Shown here in pieces: positions 6,045 through 14,580 of a stretch of 32,443 nucleotides of DNA. Every line of letters begins with the position of its first letter. Position 1 is the first letter of the stretch. A program made the translations under genes and the position numbers. The notes under the pieces are model-generated. The model saw only the letters and a list, made by a program, of their open reading frames with translations. It was not told the DNA's origin and ran no database searches. This DNA comes from an uncultured Acetatifactor sp. (GTDB lineage: Bacteria; Bacillota; Clostridia; Lachnospirales; Lachnospiraceae): NCBI RefSeq assembly GCF_910585425.1, contig NZ_CAJUCP010000062.1, positions 1-32,443 of the forward strand. Direction: 5' to 3'.

Positions 6045-7328
6045 TCATGATTCCTTTTTATCGTCCTTTTTATCGGCTTTCTTTTCCTCCCGGTGGAAGT
6101 ACTTGTCCAGCTCTTTCCTGGTGTCCTCCGACATCCCCTTCTTCACGGGAAGCACTGCCGCGTTCGCCACGTCCCCGATGATCCGAACCGCGAATGCCAC
6201 GTTCTTCTCCATGGCCTTCTCACTGAGGGTGGGCAGCAGGTCATGGATGGTATGTATCTCCGCCGTGGAGCTCTCCCGGCTCAGTCCCAGGGCCGGGATG
6301 TCCTTGTCGCAGAAGGGGGCGGAGTCGCTGGAGTGGACTCCCGTACCGATCACCGCGGAATATCCTGCCAGCTTGCAGTACTGCTCCATGAATGTGGTCA
6401 GCTCCTTCTCTCCCGTGACACAGATTTTGTTGGCCCCCAGGGCGGTGCCGCACATGTCGAAGTTAAAGCAGAAGCCGATCTTCTCCAACAGATCCTCATG
6501 CTGTTCCACATAGGCCTTGGAGCCCAAAAGCCCCAGCTCCTCGCTGCCGCACCAGATGAACCGCAGTGTCCTCCTGGCGGGCTTTGCCGCGAAATGCCGG
6601 AAAATCGCCAGAAGGGCCACAGTGCCGGTGGCATTGTCCCATGCGCCGGTTCCCACCGGGACGGAATCATAGTGGGCCGTGAGCACGATCGATTCCTCCT
6701 TCAGATCTGTCCCCGGGATGACGGCCGTAATGTTCCTGCTCTCCGGCTCTGTGTCCTCCTGCTCCAGGGTCAGGTGCACCATCTTTACCTCCTCCTGAAT
6801 CAGCCGCAGCGCCTCCGCCGAGGGAATGGCGAAACCGGGGATAGCCCCGTTCCTGGTGAAATGCTCCCGCAGCCGCCTGGGGTACAGGGAAACCGCCTCT
6901 CCCGTAAGGTAATACTTCCCCTGGAGCGTCAGGAACGCCGATGCCTTATGCTCTACCAGCCTCTTGTAGACCTCCTCGTCCCCCAGACCGTTCAGCAGCA
7001 CCGCCTTGCCCTCCAGGCTCCCAATCCCGGCGAAGTCGATTTCGGAAGCGCTGTCCAGATACACCAGCTCGCACTCCCTGTCGATGTTGCCGGAGCGCAG
7101 GAAGGGCACGCAGGGAATCTCCCGGCCAGCCGCCTGGACGGCGCATTTCGCCACCTTCGCGTCAGGTATCCGGAAAGGCATGTACTCTCCCCGGATGTCC
7201 TCCCGGCCTGCCTCCTGGGCGGCCCGACCTACTTCTTCCATAATCAGCTCCCCGGCCCGCTTCTCCTCCTCGCTTCCGCCCGTCCGGACGAAGCTCAGCT
7301 CCTTTACCATAGTTAACAGTTCCTTCAT
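6045..7328 (-). CDS. M28-family zinc aminopeptidase
   Basis: A 427-residue metallopeptidase with all M28 metal ligands in order: TAHYDS (His219), AWDNATG (Asp231), GSEELG (catalytic Glu263 and ligand Glu264), FNFDMCG (Asp291) and EIHTIHD (His359 or His362). Residues 85-195 form a protease-associated-like insert before the catalytic core. There is no signal peptide, so it is probably cytoplasmic and trims peptides. The tail (about 405-427) is very rich in Lys, Asp and Glu. AAGGAGG lies six nt before the ATG. It sits 56 nt after the AAA-ATPase gene and may share its transcript. Whether it acts on a signal peptide for the adjacent Agr-like pair is speculation. Confidence 0.9.
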   Translation of the reverse strand: MKELLTMVKELSFVRTGGSEEEKRAGELIMEEVGRAAQEAGREDIRGEYMPFRIPDAKVAKCAVQAAGREIPCVPFLRSGNIDRECELVYLDSASEIDFAGIGSLEGKAVLLNGLGDEEVYKRLVEHKASAFLTLQGKYYLTGEAVSLYPRRLREHFTRNGAIPGFAIPSAEALRLIQEEVKMVHLTLEQEDTEPESRNITAVIPGTDLKEESIVLTAHYDSVPVGTGAWDNATGTVALLAIFRHFAAKPARRTLRFIWCGSEELGLLGSKAYVEQHEDLLEKIGFCFNFDMCGTALGANKICVTGEKELTTFMEQYCKLAGYSAVIGTGVHSSDSAPFCDKDIPALGLSRESSTAEIHTIHDLLPTLSEKAMEKNVAFAVRIIGDVANAAVLPVKKGMSEDTRKELDKYFHREEKKADKKDDKKES

Positions 7329-7384
7329 TTTCTGCCTCCTTGTATCATTGAATGTCTATTATCAGATGCCTGAAGAATCAGGCT

Positions 7385-9112
7385 TCAGGATTCCCTGTCC
7401 CGCGGAACGCTTTCCATGGCATATGCTGCCTCACAGCTCTTTTTATAACACGCAATCCCGTATTTATGGATTGTCCGCATGCCGTCCTGTCTGAGGGTTT
7501 CCGCGTATCCGCCCTCTTCTATCTGTTCCATGGCCTGGGCGCAGGCCTGAGCATATTTTCCGTCCTCGGCGTATTTTACTTCTATGATGCAGCCGGTCTT
7601 TGTCAATGGGATTTCCAGCCGGATATCCGTGTAACCCACGCCGGACTCCGCGTTGGACATGACGCTCCAACTGCCCTCGGCCCGCAGCAGGCCCAATATC
7701 ATGCCGTGGTAGAAGTTCTCTTTCATCTGCTTTTTCACAAAGGTATCGCGGATGCTGATGGAGTCCGCCAGGAAGCCGTTCAGTAGATTCTGCAGTTCCG
7801 CGGCATCGCCTGTTTTCACGGATTCGCAGAATTTCCTCCATCTGGCGGTATCGCTTACGGTCTTCACCCTGAACCAGGAGAGGATTCTGTTTTCGTAAAT
7901 CCGTTTCACCTCCCTGTTGGGAATCACCAGCTTGTGGAGCTGCCCCTCGGGCTTCCCCGCATCGGTCAGATAGCCGGTGGCGAAGAGCACGCTCCACAGA
8001 TAGGTCTGGCGCGTCTCCTCGTCCTCGCTCTCTAAGTCTGTGTAGGTCAGTTCCGGAATCAGCACCTTCTCCACCGCTTCCCCGGAAATCAGGGCCTCTA
8101 TCTGATGCTTTGTGGTCTCTGTGGCTGTTGCAATGATATCCTTCACGATTGCGTTGCTGCTGCTGTTTTCCCAGTGGGCTTCCATCGGCGCATCTTTTGA
8201 CTCCCGGAATTTATCGCATTGGTTGATTACATCCCATGGACAATATACTTCTGCATCCCCGAAATGATACCCGTCATACCATTCTTTCAGCACTTCAAAC
8301 TTGTCTTCAAGTTCATAGTAACAAAGCAGTTCCCGAACCTCATCCGATGTAAATCCAAAATATTCGGCGAAGCGCACATCAGAAATCGTCCTGACCTTAA
8401 AATTGTTCAGCCCTGTAAAGATACTCTCCTTCGCAATCCGCAGACATCCGGTGATAACCGCAAAATACAGATTGGAATTCGTCTTAAGCGTCTGGCTGAA
8501 AAGCGCGCGGATCAGGCTGACCATCTCCTGATAGTAGCCCATCTGATACGCCTTGTCCAGGGGCACATCGTACTCGTCAATCAGGACGATCACCTGTTTT
8601 CCATAATGCTCGGAAAGCAGTTCCGTCAAAAGGCGCAGGCTGTTATGGATATCAGCCTCGCTTTCGAACTTCCCTATCATCAACTGGAGCAACTGGTCTT
8701 TTTCATAGGACATCAGCTTATCGCTCTCCAAAAGCGGCTTGAAGCGCCTGGCCGCCGTTCTGACCACGATTCCCAGCATATCCCGCGCGGTCTGGAAGCT
8801 TCTCCCCTCCACGTCCTTCAGCGTGATGGAGACGACCGGGTATTTCCCCATATGCTCTTCGCAGATTGCCCTCTCCCGGGAAATCTCCAAGCCCTCGAAG
8901 CAGGACGGGTCTGTCCCGATTTCGAAAAAGGTCTTCAGCATATCCATGTTCAGGCTCTTGCCAAACCGCCTGGGCCTTGTGAACAGGTTTACCAGCCCTC
9001 GCCTATCCACCAGGTCGCGGATAAAGCCTGTCTTGTCTACATAGTAAAAATCATCCCTCCTGAAATCCTTAAAGAATTCGATTCCTATAGGAAGCTTTTT
9101 CTTTCTCTCCAT
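7385..9112 (-). CDS. AAA-ATPase-like protein with PD-(D/E)xK nuclease-like C-terminus
   Basis: A 575-residue protein of the predicted AAA-ATPase plus PDDEXK_9 type. The N-terminus has the usual LPIGIEFFKDFRRDDFYYVD and YVDKTGFIRDLV, then a P-loop-like TRPRRFGKSL (45-54); VIVLIDEYDVPL is the Walker B strand. The C-terminus has TDIRLEIP and CIIEVKYAED (around residue 510), the D...ExK nuclease core, and a tail with YGIACYKKSC. The family is expanded in gut Clostridia and Bacteroidetes, often in many copies, and its function is unproven; defence or mobile-element roles have been proposed. GGAGGT precedes the ATG by 9 nt. Repeat copy 2 lies just upstream. Confidence 0.88.
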   Translation of the reverse strand: MERKKKLPIGIEFFKDFRRDDFYYVDKTGFIRDLVDRRGLVNLFTRPRRFGKSLNMDMLKTFFEIGTDPSCFEGLEISRERAICEEHMGKYPVVSITLKDVEGRSFQTARDMLGIVVRTAARRFKPLLESDKLMSYEKDQLLQLMIGKFESEADIHNSLRLLTELLSEHYGKQVIVLIDEYDVPLDKAYQMGYYQEMVSLIRALFSQTLKTNSNLYFAVITGCLRIAKESIFTGLNNFKVRTISDVRFAEYFGFTSDEVRELLCYYELEDKFEVLKEWYDGYHFGDAEVYCPWDVINQCDKFRESKDAPMEAHWENSSSNAIVKDIIATATETTKHQIEALISGEAVEKVLIPELTYTDLESEDEETRQTYLWSVLFATGYLTDAGKPEGQLHKLVIPNREVKRIYENRILSWFRVKTVSDTARWRKFCESVKTGDAAELQNLLNGFLADSISIRDTFVKKQMKENFYHGMILGLLRAEGSWSVMSNAESGVGYTDIRLEIPLTKTGCIIEVKYAEDGKYAQACAQAMEQIEEGGYAETLRQDGMRTIHKYGIACYKKSCEAAYAMESVPRDRES

Positions 9113-9235
9113 GCTGACTGCACCTCCGTTCCCTCCAAAATCCTAAGACAATACCCATGAAAGCCCCTTGGCTTCACAGATTTATTCTACCACACCTGCC
9201 GGGCGAAAGCCACCCACTTTTGAAAGCCATCCCAT

Positions 9236-9369
9236 AATCAAATACCCCGCTGCAAGCAACGGGGTATCAATCTTGCAGCGCTGCAGAGCAGCGGGGTATT
9301 TGACCCTCGCGGCATTCGTCAAATGTGCATGCAAGCATGCCCACTTGACTCATTGCTCGCGGGAATAAA
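9236..9369 (-). ncRNA. Structured repeat / putative small RNA, copy 2
   Basis: The same 134-nt unit as 3632-3765, in the same orientation. Its 16-nt inverted arms are at 9238-9253 and 9288-9303, the long hairpin at 9318-9349 and the terminator-like hairpin at 9242-9267, followed on the minus strand by TTTGATTA. Base changes against copy 1 fall mostly in the long hairpin and mostly preserve pairing. It lies between the carboxypeptidase gene and the AAA-ATPase gene; conserved sequence stops at the same base on both sides as in copy 1. Transcription from the minus strand is inferred from the promoter-like sequence at 9370-9398. Confidence 0.6.
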
Positions 9370-9398
9370 AGCATAAATCCTGTCGAATTCTAACCCAA
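9370..9398 (-). promoter_or_regulatory. Candidate promoter for repeat copy 2
   Basis: On the minus strand TTGGGT (9393-9398), 17 nt, TATGCT (9370-9375). Initiation would fall about 7 nt downstream, at the CCCGCGAG that begins the structured block. The match to consensus is moderate. The rest of 9113-9487 shows no gene; 9447-9470 has a CATTTGACA direct repeat of no known meaning. Confidence 0.4.
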
Positions 9399-9487
9399 CA
9401 TAGGCTGTCGGAGACATTTTGTATTCCATACCATTCCCGGCGTTCATTTGACAGCATTTGACAATTGACGGCCACAGGAGATTGCGC

Positions 9488-10933
9488 TCAGCGCCTCCCC
9501 GCAGTCCTGAGGATCCGGTCCACTGCCGCCTCCGCATGCACGGGCAGGTTTCCGGGTGTTTCCTCAGGCGCGGCTCCCTGCCCTCCCGTTCCTGTGCGGA
9601 AAGCCTGCAGGGCGTACTTGGCCAGCAGGCCGGAGACCCTGCCTCTCTCGATGGAATCCTCCGCCCCCAAGGTGACGACTACAAGGTCGTGTTCCTCAGT
9701 CCCGTCATCCGCGGCCAGGGATGTGACCAGGCAAGCTCCGGCCTTGTTGGTGGTTCCGGTCTTCAGGCCGGTGACCTCGGGAATGTTGCGAAGGAGCGGG
9801 TTGCTGTTGCGCACCTCCAGGCCCAGAGAATCCAGCACGGCGGTATGCCGGGACGTGATGTCCGTAATCTGGGGATATACCTTCAGCATATAAGACACCA
9901 GCCGGAACATGTCCTGGGCGCTCATGCGGTTCTGACGCTTTGCGGGAACAGGATCCTCCGTGTAGGCGGGCAGGCCGTGGCTGTTGTAGAACACCGCCTG
10001 GGTGAGCCCCAGCTCCAGCGCCCTCTGGTTCATCATCCCCACGAACTCCTCCTCCGAGCCCGCGATGGCCTCCGCCAGGCACAGGGCGCACTCATTGCTG
10101 GAGGGCAGCAGGGCGCCTGTCAGCAGCTCCTGCACGGTAATCTGCTCCCCTGCCTTCAGCGGAATCACACCGTCCGAGGATTCCGCCAGCATCTGGGCGG
10201 ACTGGGAGATGGTGACGGACTGCTCCGGTGCGAGCTGCCCTGCCGATATGGCTTCCATGGCCATCAGACAGGTCATCAGCTTGGAGGTGCTGGCGATCGG
10301 GTATGGGGCATCGGCCTGATACTGGTAATAGATTTCCCCGGTGGTGGCGTCTCCCGCCAGCACGCTGTTGACCCCATAGAAATAACCGGCCTGTTCCAAA
10401 GCCTCAGGAGAGACCCGGAAAGGCTCCCGGGTATTGATCTGCAGGATTCCCGCGCCGGGAGCCGTGACATCCGCATCCAGAATCATGGCCAGATCCGCGG
10501 CCATCATGAAACAGTCATAGTAGCCCGAGGGCAGCATCATGATTATGGTATAGTAGAATACTTTTTCCCCGTTTAGCGTAAATTCATTCCTCCGCAGGGA
10601 GGCGTCCGGAAGCTCCTCCTCTCCCCAGGGGGCGTTCTCCCCTCCCAAAGGCGCATAGGCCTCTCCCAGGTTCAGGGAGACGGCATTTGACGCCACATCC
10701 AGAGAGAAGGATTTTTCCGTGCCGTTCAGCGCCATGGCCGCATCCCGCAGGGACAGGTAGGTATTGTTGTCGTAATCGCAGTCCAGGGTCTTTACCGCAG
10801 CGGTGCCCGACTCCGTCTGCACCTGGCAGGCTCCGGGAATCTGGTAGCCGGCCACTGCCCTGGACGGCAGGGCGGAACATACCAGAATCGCACACAGCAA
10901 TAGGACGCTTATTTTCTGCAGGATTGTTTTCAT
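9488..10933 (-). CDS. Serine-type D-Ala-D-Ala carboxypeptidase (S11) with N-terminal stalk domain
   Basis: A 481-residue exported penicillin-binding protein that trims the terminal D-alanine of peptidoglycan stem peptides. It has a signal peptide (1-28, KKI-like basic start, hydrophobic core, ending SRAVAG). A copper-amine-oxidase-N-like stalk domain (about 45-170, with YLSLRDAAMALNG) precedes the catalytic domain. The active-site motifs are STSK (Ser215-Lys218), SSN (278-280) and KTGTT (391-395). The usual C-terminal amphipathic anchor of DacA/DacF is not obvious; the tail is Gly/Pro/Ala rich. AGGAG precedes the ATG. It follows the small membrane protein gene by 84 nt, possibly in one operon. 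Confidence 0.9.
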   Translation of the reverse strand: MKTILQKISVLLLCAILVCSALPSRAVAGYQIPGACQVQTESGTAAVKTLDCDYDNNTYLSLRDAAMALNGTEKSFSLDVASNAVSLNLGEAYAPLGGENAPWGEEELPDASLRRNEFTLNGEKVFYYTIIMMLPSGYYDCFMMAADLAMILDADVTAPGAGILQINTREPFRVSPEALEQAGYFYGVNSVLAGDATTGEIYYQYQADAPYPIASTSKLMTCLMAMEAISAGQLAPEQSVTISQSAQMLAESSDGVIPLKAGEQITVQELLTGALLPSSNECALCLAEAIAGSEEEFVGMMNQRALELGLTQAVFYNSHGLPAYTEDPVPAKRQNRMSAQDMFRLVSYMLKVYPQITDITSRHTAVLDSLGLEVRNSNPLLRNIPEVTGLKTGTTNKAGACLVTSLAADDGTEEHDLVVVTLGAEDSIERGRVSGLLAKYALQAFRTGTGGQGAAPEETPGNLPVHAEAAVDRILRTAGRR

Positions 10934-11017
10934 CTTGACTCCTTTCTCTCCCCGGAGGCCTTGCCCCGGCAGTCGCCTCCGCCTGAAACCGGGCCTGGCG
11001 CTGAAATCGGTTGCCTG

Positions 11018-11764
11018 TCACCTGTTTTCGGCCTGGCGCAACGTATATACCACGGGATAATGTCCCTGGACCCGGTCCAGTGGAACGGCGCCCGACGCAT
11101 CCTGCGCCTCCCCGGACAGAACCAGGCTCGGACCTTTGCGGATATAGCGCTCTGCCCGGACAGCCCCGGGCCCGCCTGCATCGAACTGCCTGGTCAGGAC
11201 GCCCTCCACTGCGGTATAGGTGCCGCTGCCGTCATACTGCGCCTGCAGCTCCTCCAGGGAGGGCAGCAGGGCCGGGCCGCAGGTCGTCAGGTAGGCCACG
11301 GTGGACATGCCGAATGTCTCGTTCACCAGGGCCTCGATGCTTTCTCCGTCCGTGCCGCCCGTGTATCCGGCCATGCGCAGCCTCTCGTCCAGAAGCGACT
11401 GGAATGCCAGGGCAAACGCCTCATAGGCCGCCTGGCTGCAGGCCTCGTAGCTTTCCGGCAGGATGCCGCACCGGAAGGTTCCCTCCGAGCGGGCAGTCTC
11501 CTGAAAGGTCAGATTGACCTGAATGGTCAAACCTTGCATGTAGGATTCCATCTCCTCCAGAGAGACGGAGACGCCCTCTATGTCCTGCAGCCAGTCGAGA
11601 GCCGTGACAGCGGCCCGGCCGCTCATGTCCAGCTCGGCATCCCACTCCCCGGAAAGGTCCCTCTCCCCGGGCTGGAAGAAATACAGATAGGCAAAAAGCG
11701 CTGTGGCAGCACATAAAAATAGAAACAATAGGGTGAATACGGTATTTTTCGCGGCTCTTCTCAT
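11018..11764 (-). CDS. Membrane-anchored protein of unknown function
   Basis: A 248-residue protein starting MRRAAKNTVFTLLFLFLCAA: one N-terminal transmembrane helix (about 9-30) with the rest outside the cell. I chose the ATG at 11764 because GGGGGGAG precedes it; an upstream ATG at 11842 has no such site. The extracellular part opens with GERDLSGEWDAELDMSGRAA and has several Trp, Cys and acidic positions, but I recognise no catalytic motif. A GEW-type beginning recalls small beta-barrel lipid- or envelope-binding domains, which is only a resemblance. It lies between the surface repeat protein and the carboxypeptidase, so an envelope role is likely. Confidence 0.7.
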   Translation of the reverse strand: MRRAAKNTVFTLLFLFLCAATALFAYLYFFQPGERDLSGEWDAELDMSGRAAVTALDWLQDIEGVSVSLEEMESYMQGLTIQVNLTFQETARSEGTFRCGILPESYEACSQAAYEAFALAFQSLLDERLRMAGYTGGTDGESIEALVNETFGMSTVAYLTTCGPALLPSLEELQAQYDGSGTYTAVEGVLTRQFDAGGPGAVRAERYIRKGPSLVLSGEAQDASGAVPLDRVQGHYPVVYTLRQAENR

Positions 11765-11887
11765 GGAACTCCCCCCTGTTCGCGACAGATTTTCCCTGTC
11801 CTGATTCCTCATTGTACCACAAATCCCATGCGGAGACAACAAGGCAAAAAACTTGCAATTTTGTCATGTACAGGGAACCGGGCTGTC

Positions 11888-13921
11888 TCAATGTCCGGTC
11901 TGTTTTTCCTCCACCATTTTCCTGGCCTCTTCCAGGAGGATGTTTTTTCTGCGCAGACGGGACAGGAGCAGCATGCTCAGGGCCGCCAGCGCCGCAATCA
12001 TCACCGCAGAGGCGGAAATCCACCAGGGACTCCCTTCTTCCGGCACCTTTGTCTCCGAGGGCATCAGCCGGGGCTTTTTGATTTCGGTCCGGAATTCCTG
12101 CTGCAGGGTATATGTCCGGCCGTCAGCGTCCTGGTACTGCAATGTGATCGTCCCGTCTGTCTTTCCGTATTTCTCCTGGCTGTCTGTGGATGTGCCGCTG
12201 CCTGCCGCCTCCATTGTCCGGGTCCCTATGTAGACGCTCATCGTGCCGGTGCCCTCGGTTCCGGCCTCCATATTTCCGATGAATACATTATTTACGGGAA
12301 AAAGGCCAGGGGCGGACAGGAGGATGCGCACATTGTATACGCTGGTACGGCTCAGGTTCAGGGCTTTTACAGGAAGCTCCAGGGTGTCGGCGGCATACAG
12401 GACGCCCGGAATCATGCCTGTCTCCAAATCCATTTCCACGGGCTGTTCCACGGTCAGCATGAGCGTTTCCCTTGCAGTGATGACAGCGCCTTTCTCATCT
12501 TCATATTCGAAGTCGAAATACAGCGGGGTTGTCCCTCTTTCCGCCTCGGCTGTTATTTTCAGTTCCCCGGCCAGAGAGACAAGCCCCTCCGGAGCGACCT
12601 GGGCGGTATAAAAGGATGTGCCGGAAAACCGGATGGATGGGGATTCGGTGGAGACGGTAGTCTTCAGGTTATAGATGGTCTGGGATTTTCCGTGATTTTT
12701 GAATACGGCTTCCAGCGGCTCCTCTGTCCCCGCCGTCAGTTTCCTATGGGAAAGGGTACAGCTTTCCAGCAGTATTTTAGGCTGTCTGAGCACCGTTTCT
12801 TCCTGTAAGACGGAGAAAGCGGCCATTTCCCTGGCGGACACTGCGTTCCCTTTTTCATCCTCGTACTCCAGATTGAAGTACAGGTACGCGCCCGTTCCCT
12901 CCATGTGGGACAGCGTTTTCACCACTGTGTATAATGGGATGGATTCGCCCGGCGCAATCTGTCCGTAGTAAAAGGAATAATTTTCGAGCTGTATACCGGA
13001 GGGTTCGGCTGAGGCAGATATTTTAAGATTGTATATATAGCTGTCGGCGCTGCAATTCTGAAAGGCGGCATTCAGCGGCTCTTCCGCTCCTGCCTTTATC
13101 CGCTTTCCGTTTATGTCGCAGGCGGTCAGGATCATTTTGGGCTTGTGGACTATTTCTTCGGGTTCCATGGCGGGAGGGGATTCTTCCGGTTCTTTAGTGT
13201 GTTGCGGCGGATTTGTGGGTTCGGGTTCCTCCGTGGGCTCGGGTCTGTCTGTGGGTTCTGGCTTGTGGGTTGTTTCTGGCTTCTGGGTGGTTCCCGGTTC
13301 CTCCGTGGATTCTGGCCCTTGGGTGGGTTCGGGCTCTTGGGACGTTTCCGGTCTGTCTGTGGGTTCTGGCTTTTGTGTCGTTTCTGGCTTCTGGGTGGCT
13401 TCCGGTTCCTCCGTGGGTTCGGGCTCTTTTGTAGTTTCCGATTCGTCTGTGGGCTTTGGCCCTTGTGTCGTTTCTGGTTTCTGGGTGGCTTCCGGTTCCT
13501 CCGTGGGTTCGGGCTCTTTTGTAGTTTCCGATCCGTCTGTGGACTCTGGCCCTTGTGTCGTTTCTGGCTTCCGGGTGGTTCCCGGTTCCTTCTCGGGCTC
13601 TGGCTCTTTCCCGGTTTCCGGTTCCTCCGCGGTTTTTGGCTCCTCTGTGGTTTTTGGCTCCTCTGTGGTTTTTGGCTCCTCTGTGGTTTTTGGCTCCTCT
13701 GTAGCTTCCAGCATTTGCACGGTTATTTGCCCTTTTTTGATTTCCGGCTCCTCCGCAGCTTTCTCTGCCCCCACAGCCTCCGCCCTCGCCGCTGTTTCCG
13801 CCGCTTTCGCCTCTATCACAACCGTGCTCATCCCAAGCTCCAGCTTATCATAATAACACAATAATAATATCATTAATCCGATGCACATCTTTCTGAATCC
13901 TCTGTCTCTCATTCCTCTCAC
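11888..13921 (-). CDS. Large surface protein: Pro/Glu/Thr repeats, three beta domains, C-terminal membrane anchor
   Basis: A 677-residue exported protein. It has an N-terminal hydrophobic signal (about 11-22) and a low-complexity region (about 74-256) of EEPKTT, EPEPTEEP and TQKPETT units. Two homologous domains follow (about 260-375 and 378-495, sharing AGxEEPLxAxF, YNLK and FEYEDEKG), then a third related domain (to about 620) of COG1361/S-layer-associated type. It ends with a transmembrane helix (about 633-653) and a basic cytoplasmic tail. The GTG start overlaps the stop of the upstream ABC ATPase gene, with GGAGG five nt upstream, so the two are translation-coupled. Such proteins accompany ABC exporters in Clostridia; the role is unknown, possibly a wall-spanning stalk or receptor. 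Confidence 0.85.
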   Translation of the reverse strand: MRGMRDRGFRKMCIGLMILLLCYYDKLELGMSTVVIEAKAAETAARAEAVGAEKAAEEPEIKKGQITVQMLEATEEPKTTEEPKTTEEPKTTEEPKTAEEPETGKEPEPEKEPGTTRKPETTQGPESTDGSETTKEPEPTEEPEATQKPETTQGPKPTDESETTKEPEPTEEPEATQKPETTQKPEPTDRPETSQEPEPTQGPESTEEPGTTQKPETTHKPEPTDRPEPTEEPEPTNPPQHTKEPEESPPAMEPEEIVHKPKMILTACDINGKRIKAGAEEPLNAAFQNCSADSYIYNLKISASAEPSGIQLENYSFYYGQIAPGESIPLYTVVKTLSHMEGTGAYLYFNLEYEDEKGNAVSAREMAAFSVLQEETVLRQPKILLESCTLSHRKLTAGTEEPLEAVFKNHGKSQTIYNLKTTVSTESPSIRFSGTSFYTAQVAPEGLVSLAGELKITAEAERGTTPLYFDFEYEDEKGAVITARETLMLTVEQPVEMDLETGMIPGVLYAADTLELPVKALNLSRTSVYNVRILLSAPGLFPVNNVFIGNMEAGTEGTGTMSVYIGTRTMEAAGSGTSTDSQEKYGKTDGTITLQYQDADGRTYTLQQEFRTEIKKPRLMPSETKVPEEGSPWWISASAVMIAALAALSMLLLSRLRRKNILLEEARKMVEEKQTGH
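13153..13700. repeat. In-frame coding repeats (18-bp and 90-bp units)
   Basis: Within the surface-protein gene, four 18-bp units (13629-13700, encoding TEEPKT) stand in tandem. Two 90-bp units (13380-13469 and 13470-13559) are near identical, encoding 30-residue blocks. All units are multiples of 3, so slippage changes length without breaking the frame. A variable-length stalk is likely between strains. Confidence 0.85.
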
Positions 13922-14568
13922 CTCATCCTCCGCATCACCCCGCCGTCCATCTCGTAGACTTCATCGCACAGAATCCGGATATCCTCTTCATTATGGCTGG
14001 CAAGCAGTATGGTCTTTCCCTCTGTTTTCAGCTCCAGCAGTATCTTCCTGATTTCCGCCACGCCGTTTTTGTCCAGCCCGTTAAATGGCTCGTCCAGGAC
14101 CAGGAGCTGAGGGTCTTCCATGATTGCCTGGGCGATTCCCAGCCTCTGGCGCATCCCCAGGGAATATTTGGCCACGGGCTTTCTCATATCCGGATCCAGC
14201 CCCACTTTCCTCATGGCTATCCGCGCGTCCGCCTTCGTAATCTGCCTCCTCATGTCGGCCAGTATTTCAATGTTCCTGATGCCTGTCAGGTTCGTCAGGA
14301 AGCCAGGCGCCTCGATGATGACCCCCAGCCTTTCCGGGAAGTCCACCTCCTTCCCTATCTGCTTTCCGAATACCCTGATCGTTCCTGTGGTAGCAGGCAT
14401 GAATCCGCAGATACATTTCATCAGCACTGTCTTGCCTGAACCGTTGTTTCCCACGATTCCGTATACCTTGCCGCAGTCAAGGGCCAGATTCACCTCTTTC
14501 AGCACCAGATCCTCCCCGAACCGTTTCGTCACATGGCTGATTTCCACGCAGAGCTTTTGTCCGTCCAT
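13918..14568 (-). CDS. ABC transporter ATP-binding protein
   Basis: A 216-residue nucleotide-binding protein. Walker A is GNNGSGKT (about 37-44), the signature is YSLGMRQRLG, Walker B is LLVLDEPFNGLD and the switch His is in ASHNEED. The glutamine-loop region reads IIEAPGFLTNLTG, as in lantibiotic-immunity and bacitracin-type exporters. It has no C-terminal extension and belongs with the two ABC-2 permeases at 15479-17121. TAGGAGG, 8 nt before the ATG, overlaps the original stop of the upstream CPBP gene. The surface-protein start overlaps its stop, so it is embedded in a coupled operon. The substrate is unknown; a peptide or bacteriocin is the commonest case. Confidence 0.9.
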   Translation of the reverse strand: MDGQKLCVEISHVTKRFGEDLVLKEVNLALDCGKVYGIVGNNGSGKTVLMKCICGFMPATTGTIRVFGKQIGKEVDFPERLGVIIEAPGFLTNLTGIRNIEILADMRRQITKADARIAMRKVGLDPDMRKPVAKYSLGMRQRLGIAQAIMEDPQLLVLDEPFNGLDKNGVAEIRKILLELKTEGKTILLASHNEEDIRILCDEVYEMDGGVMRRMR

Positions 14569-14580
14569 AAAGCATCCCTC

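Noticed and set aside
6093..7316. 407-residue open frame on the plus strand
   Set aside because: Antisense to the M28 peptidase with its complete catalytic motifs; composition is that of a GC-rich shadow frame.
7369..7389. Hairpin at the end of the AAA-ATPase gene
   Set aside because: CCTGAAG/CTTCAGG pairs, but there is no T-tract on either side; too weak to call a terminator.
9168..9368. 66-residue plus-strand protein ending in the repeat
   Set aside because: Most of it is translation of repeat copy 2; the same tail arises from copy 1, so it is an artefact of the element.
9458..10576. 372-residue plus-strand open frame
   Set aside because: Antisense to the carboxypeptidase with all three active-site motifs.
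13153..13700. Possible CRISPR array
   Set aside because: Units are tandem, in frame, without unique spacers and inside a coding sequence.
13113..13853. Ser/Gly/Val-rich plus-strand repeat proteins
   Set aside because: Mirror images of the Pro/Glu/Thr repeats in the surface-protein gene.
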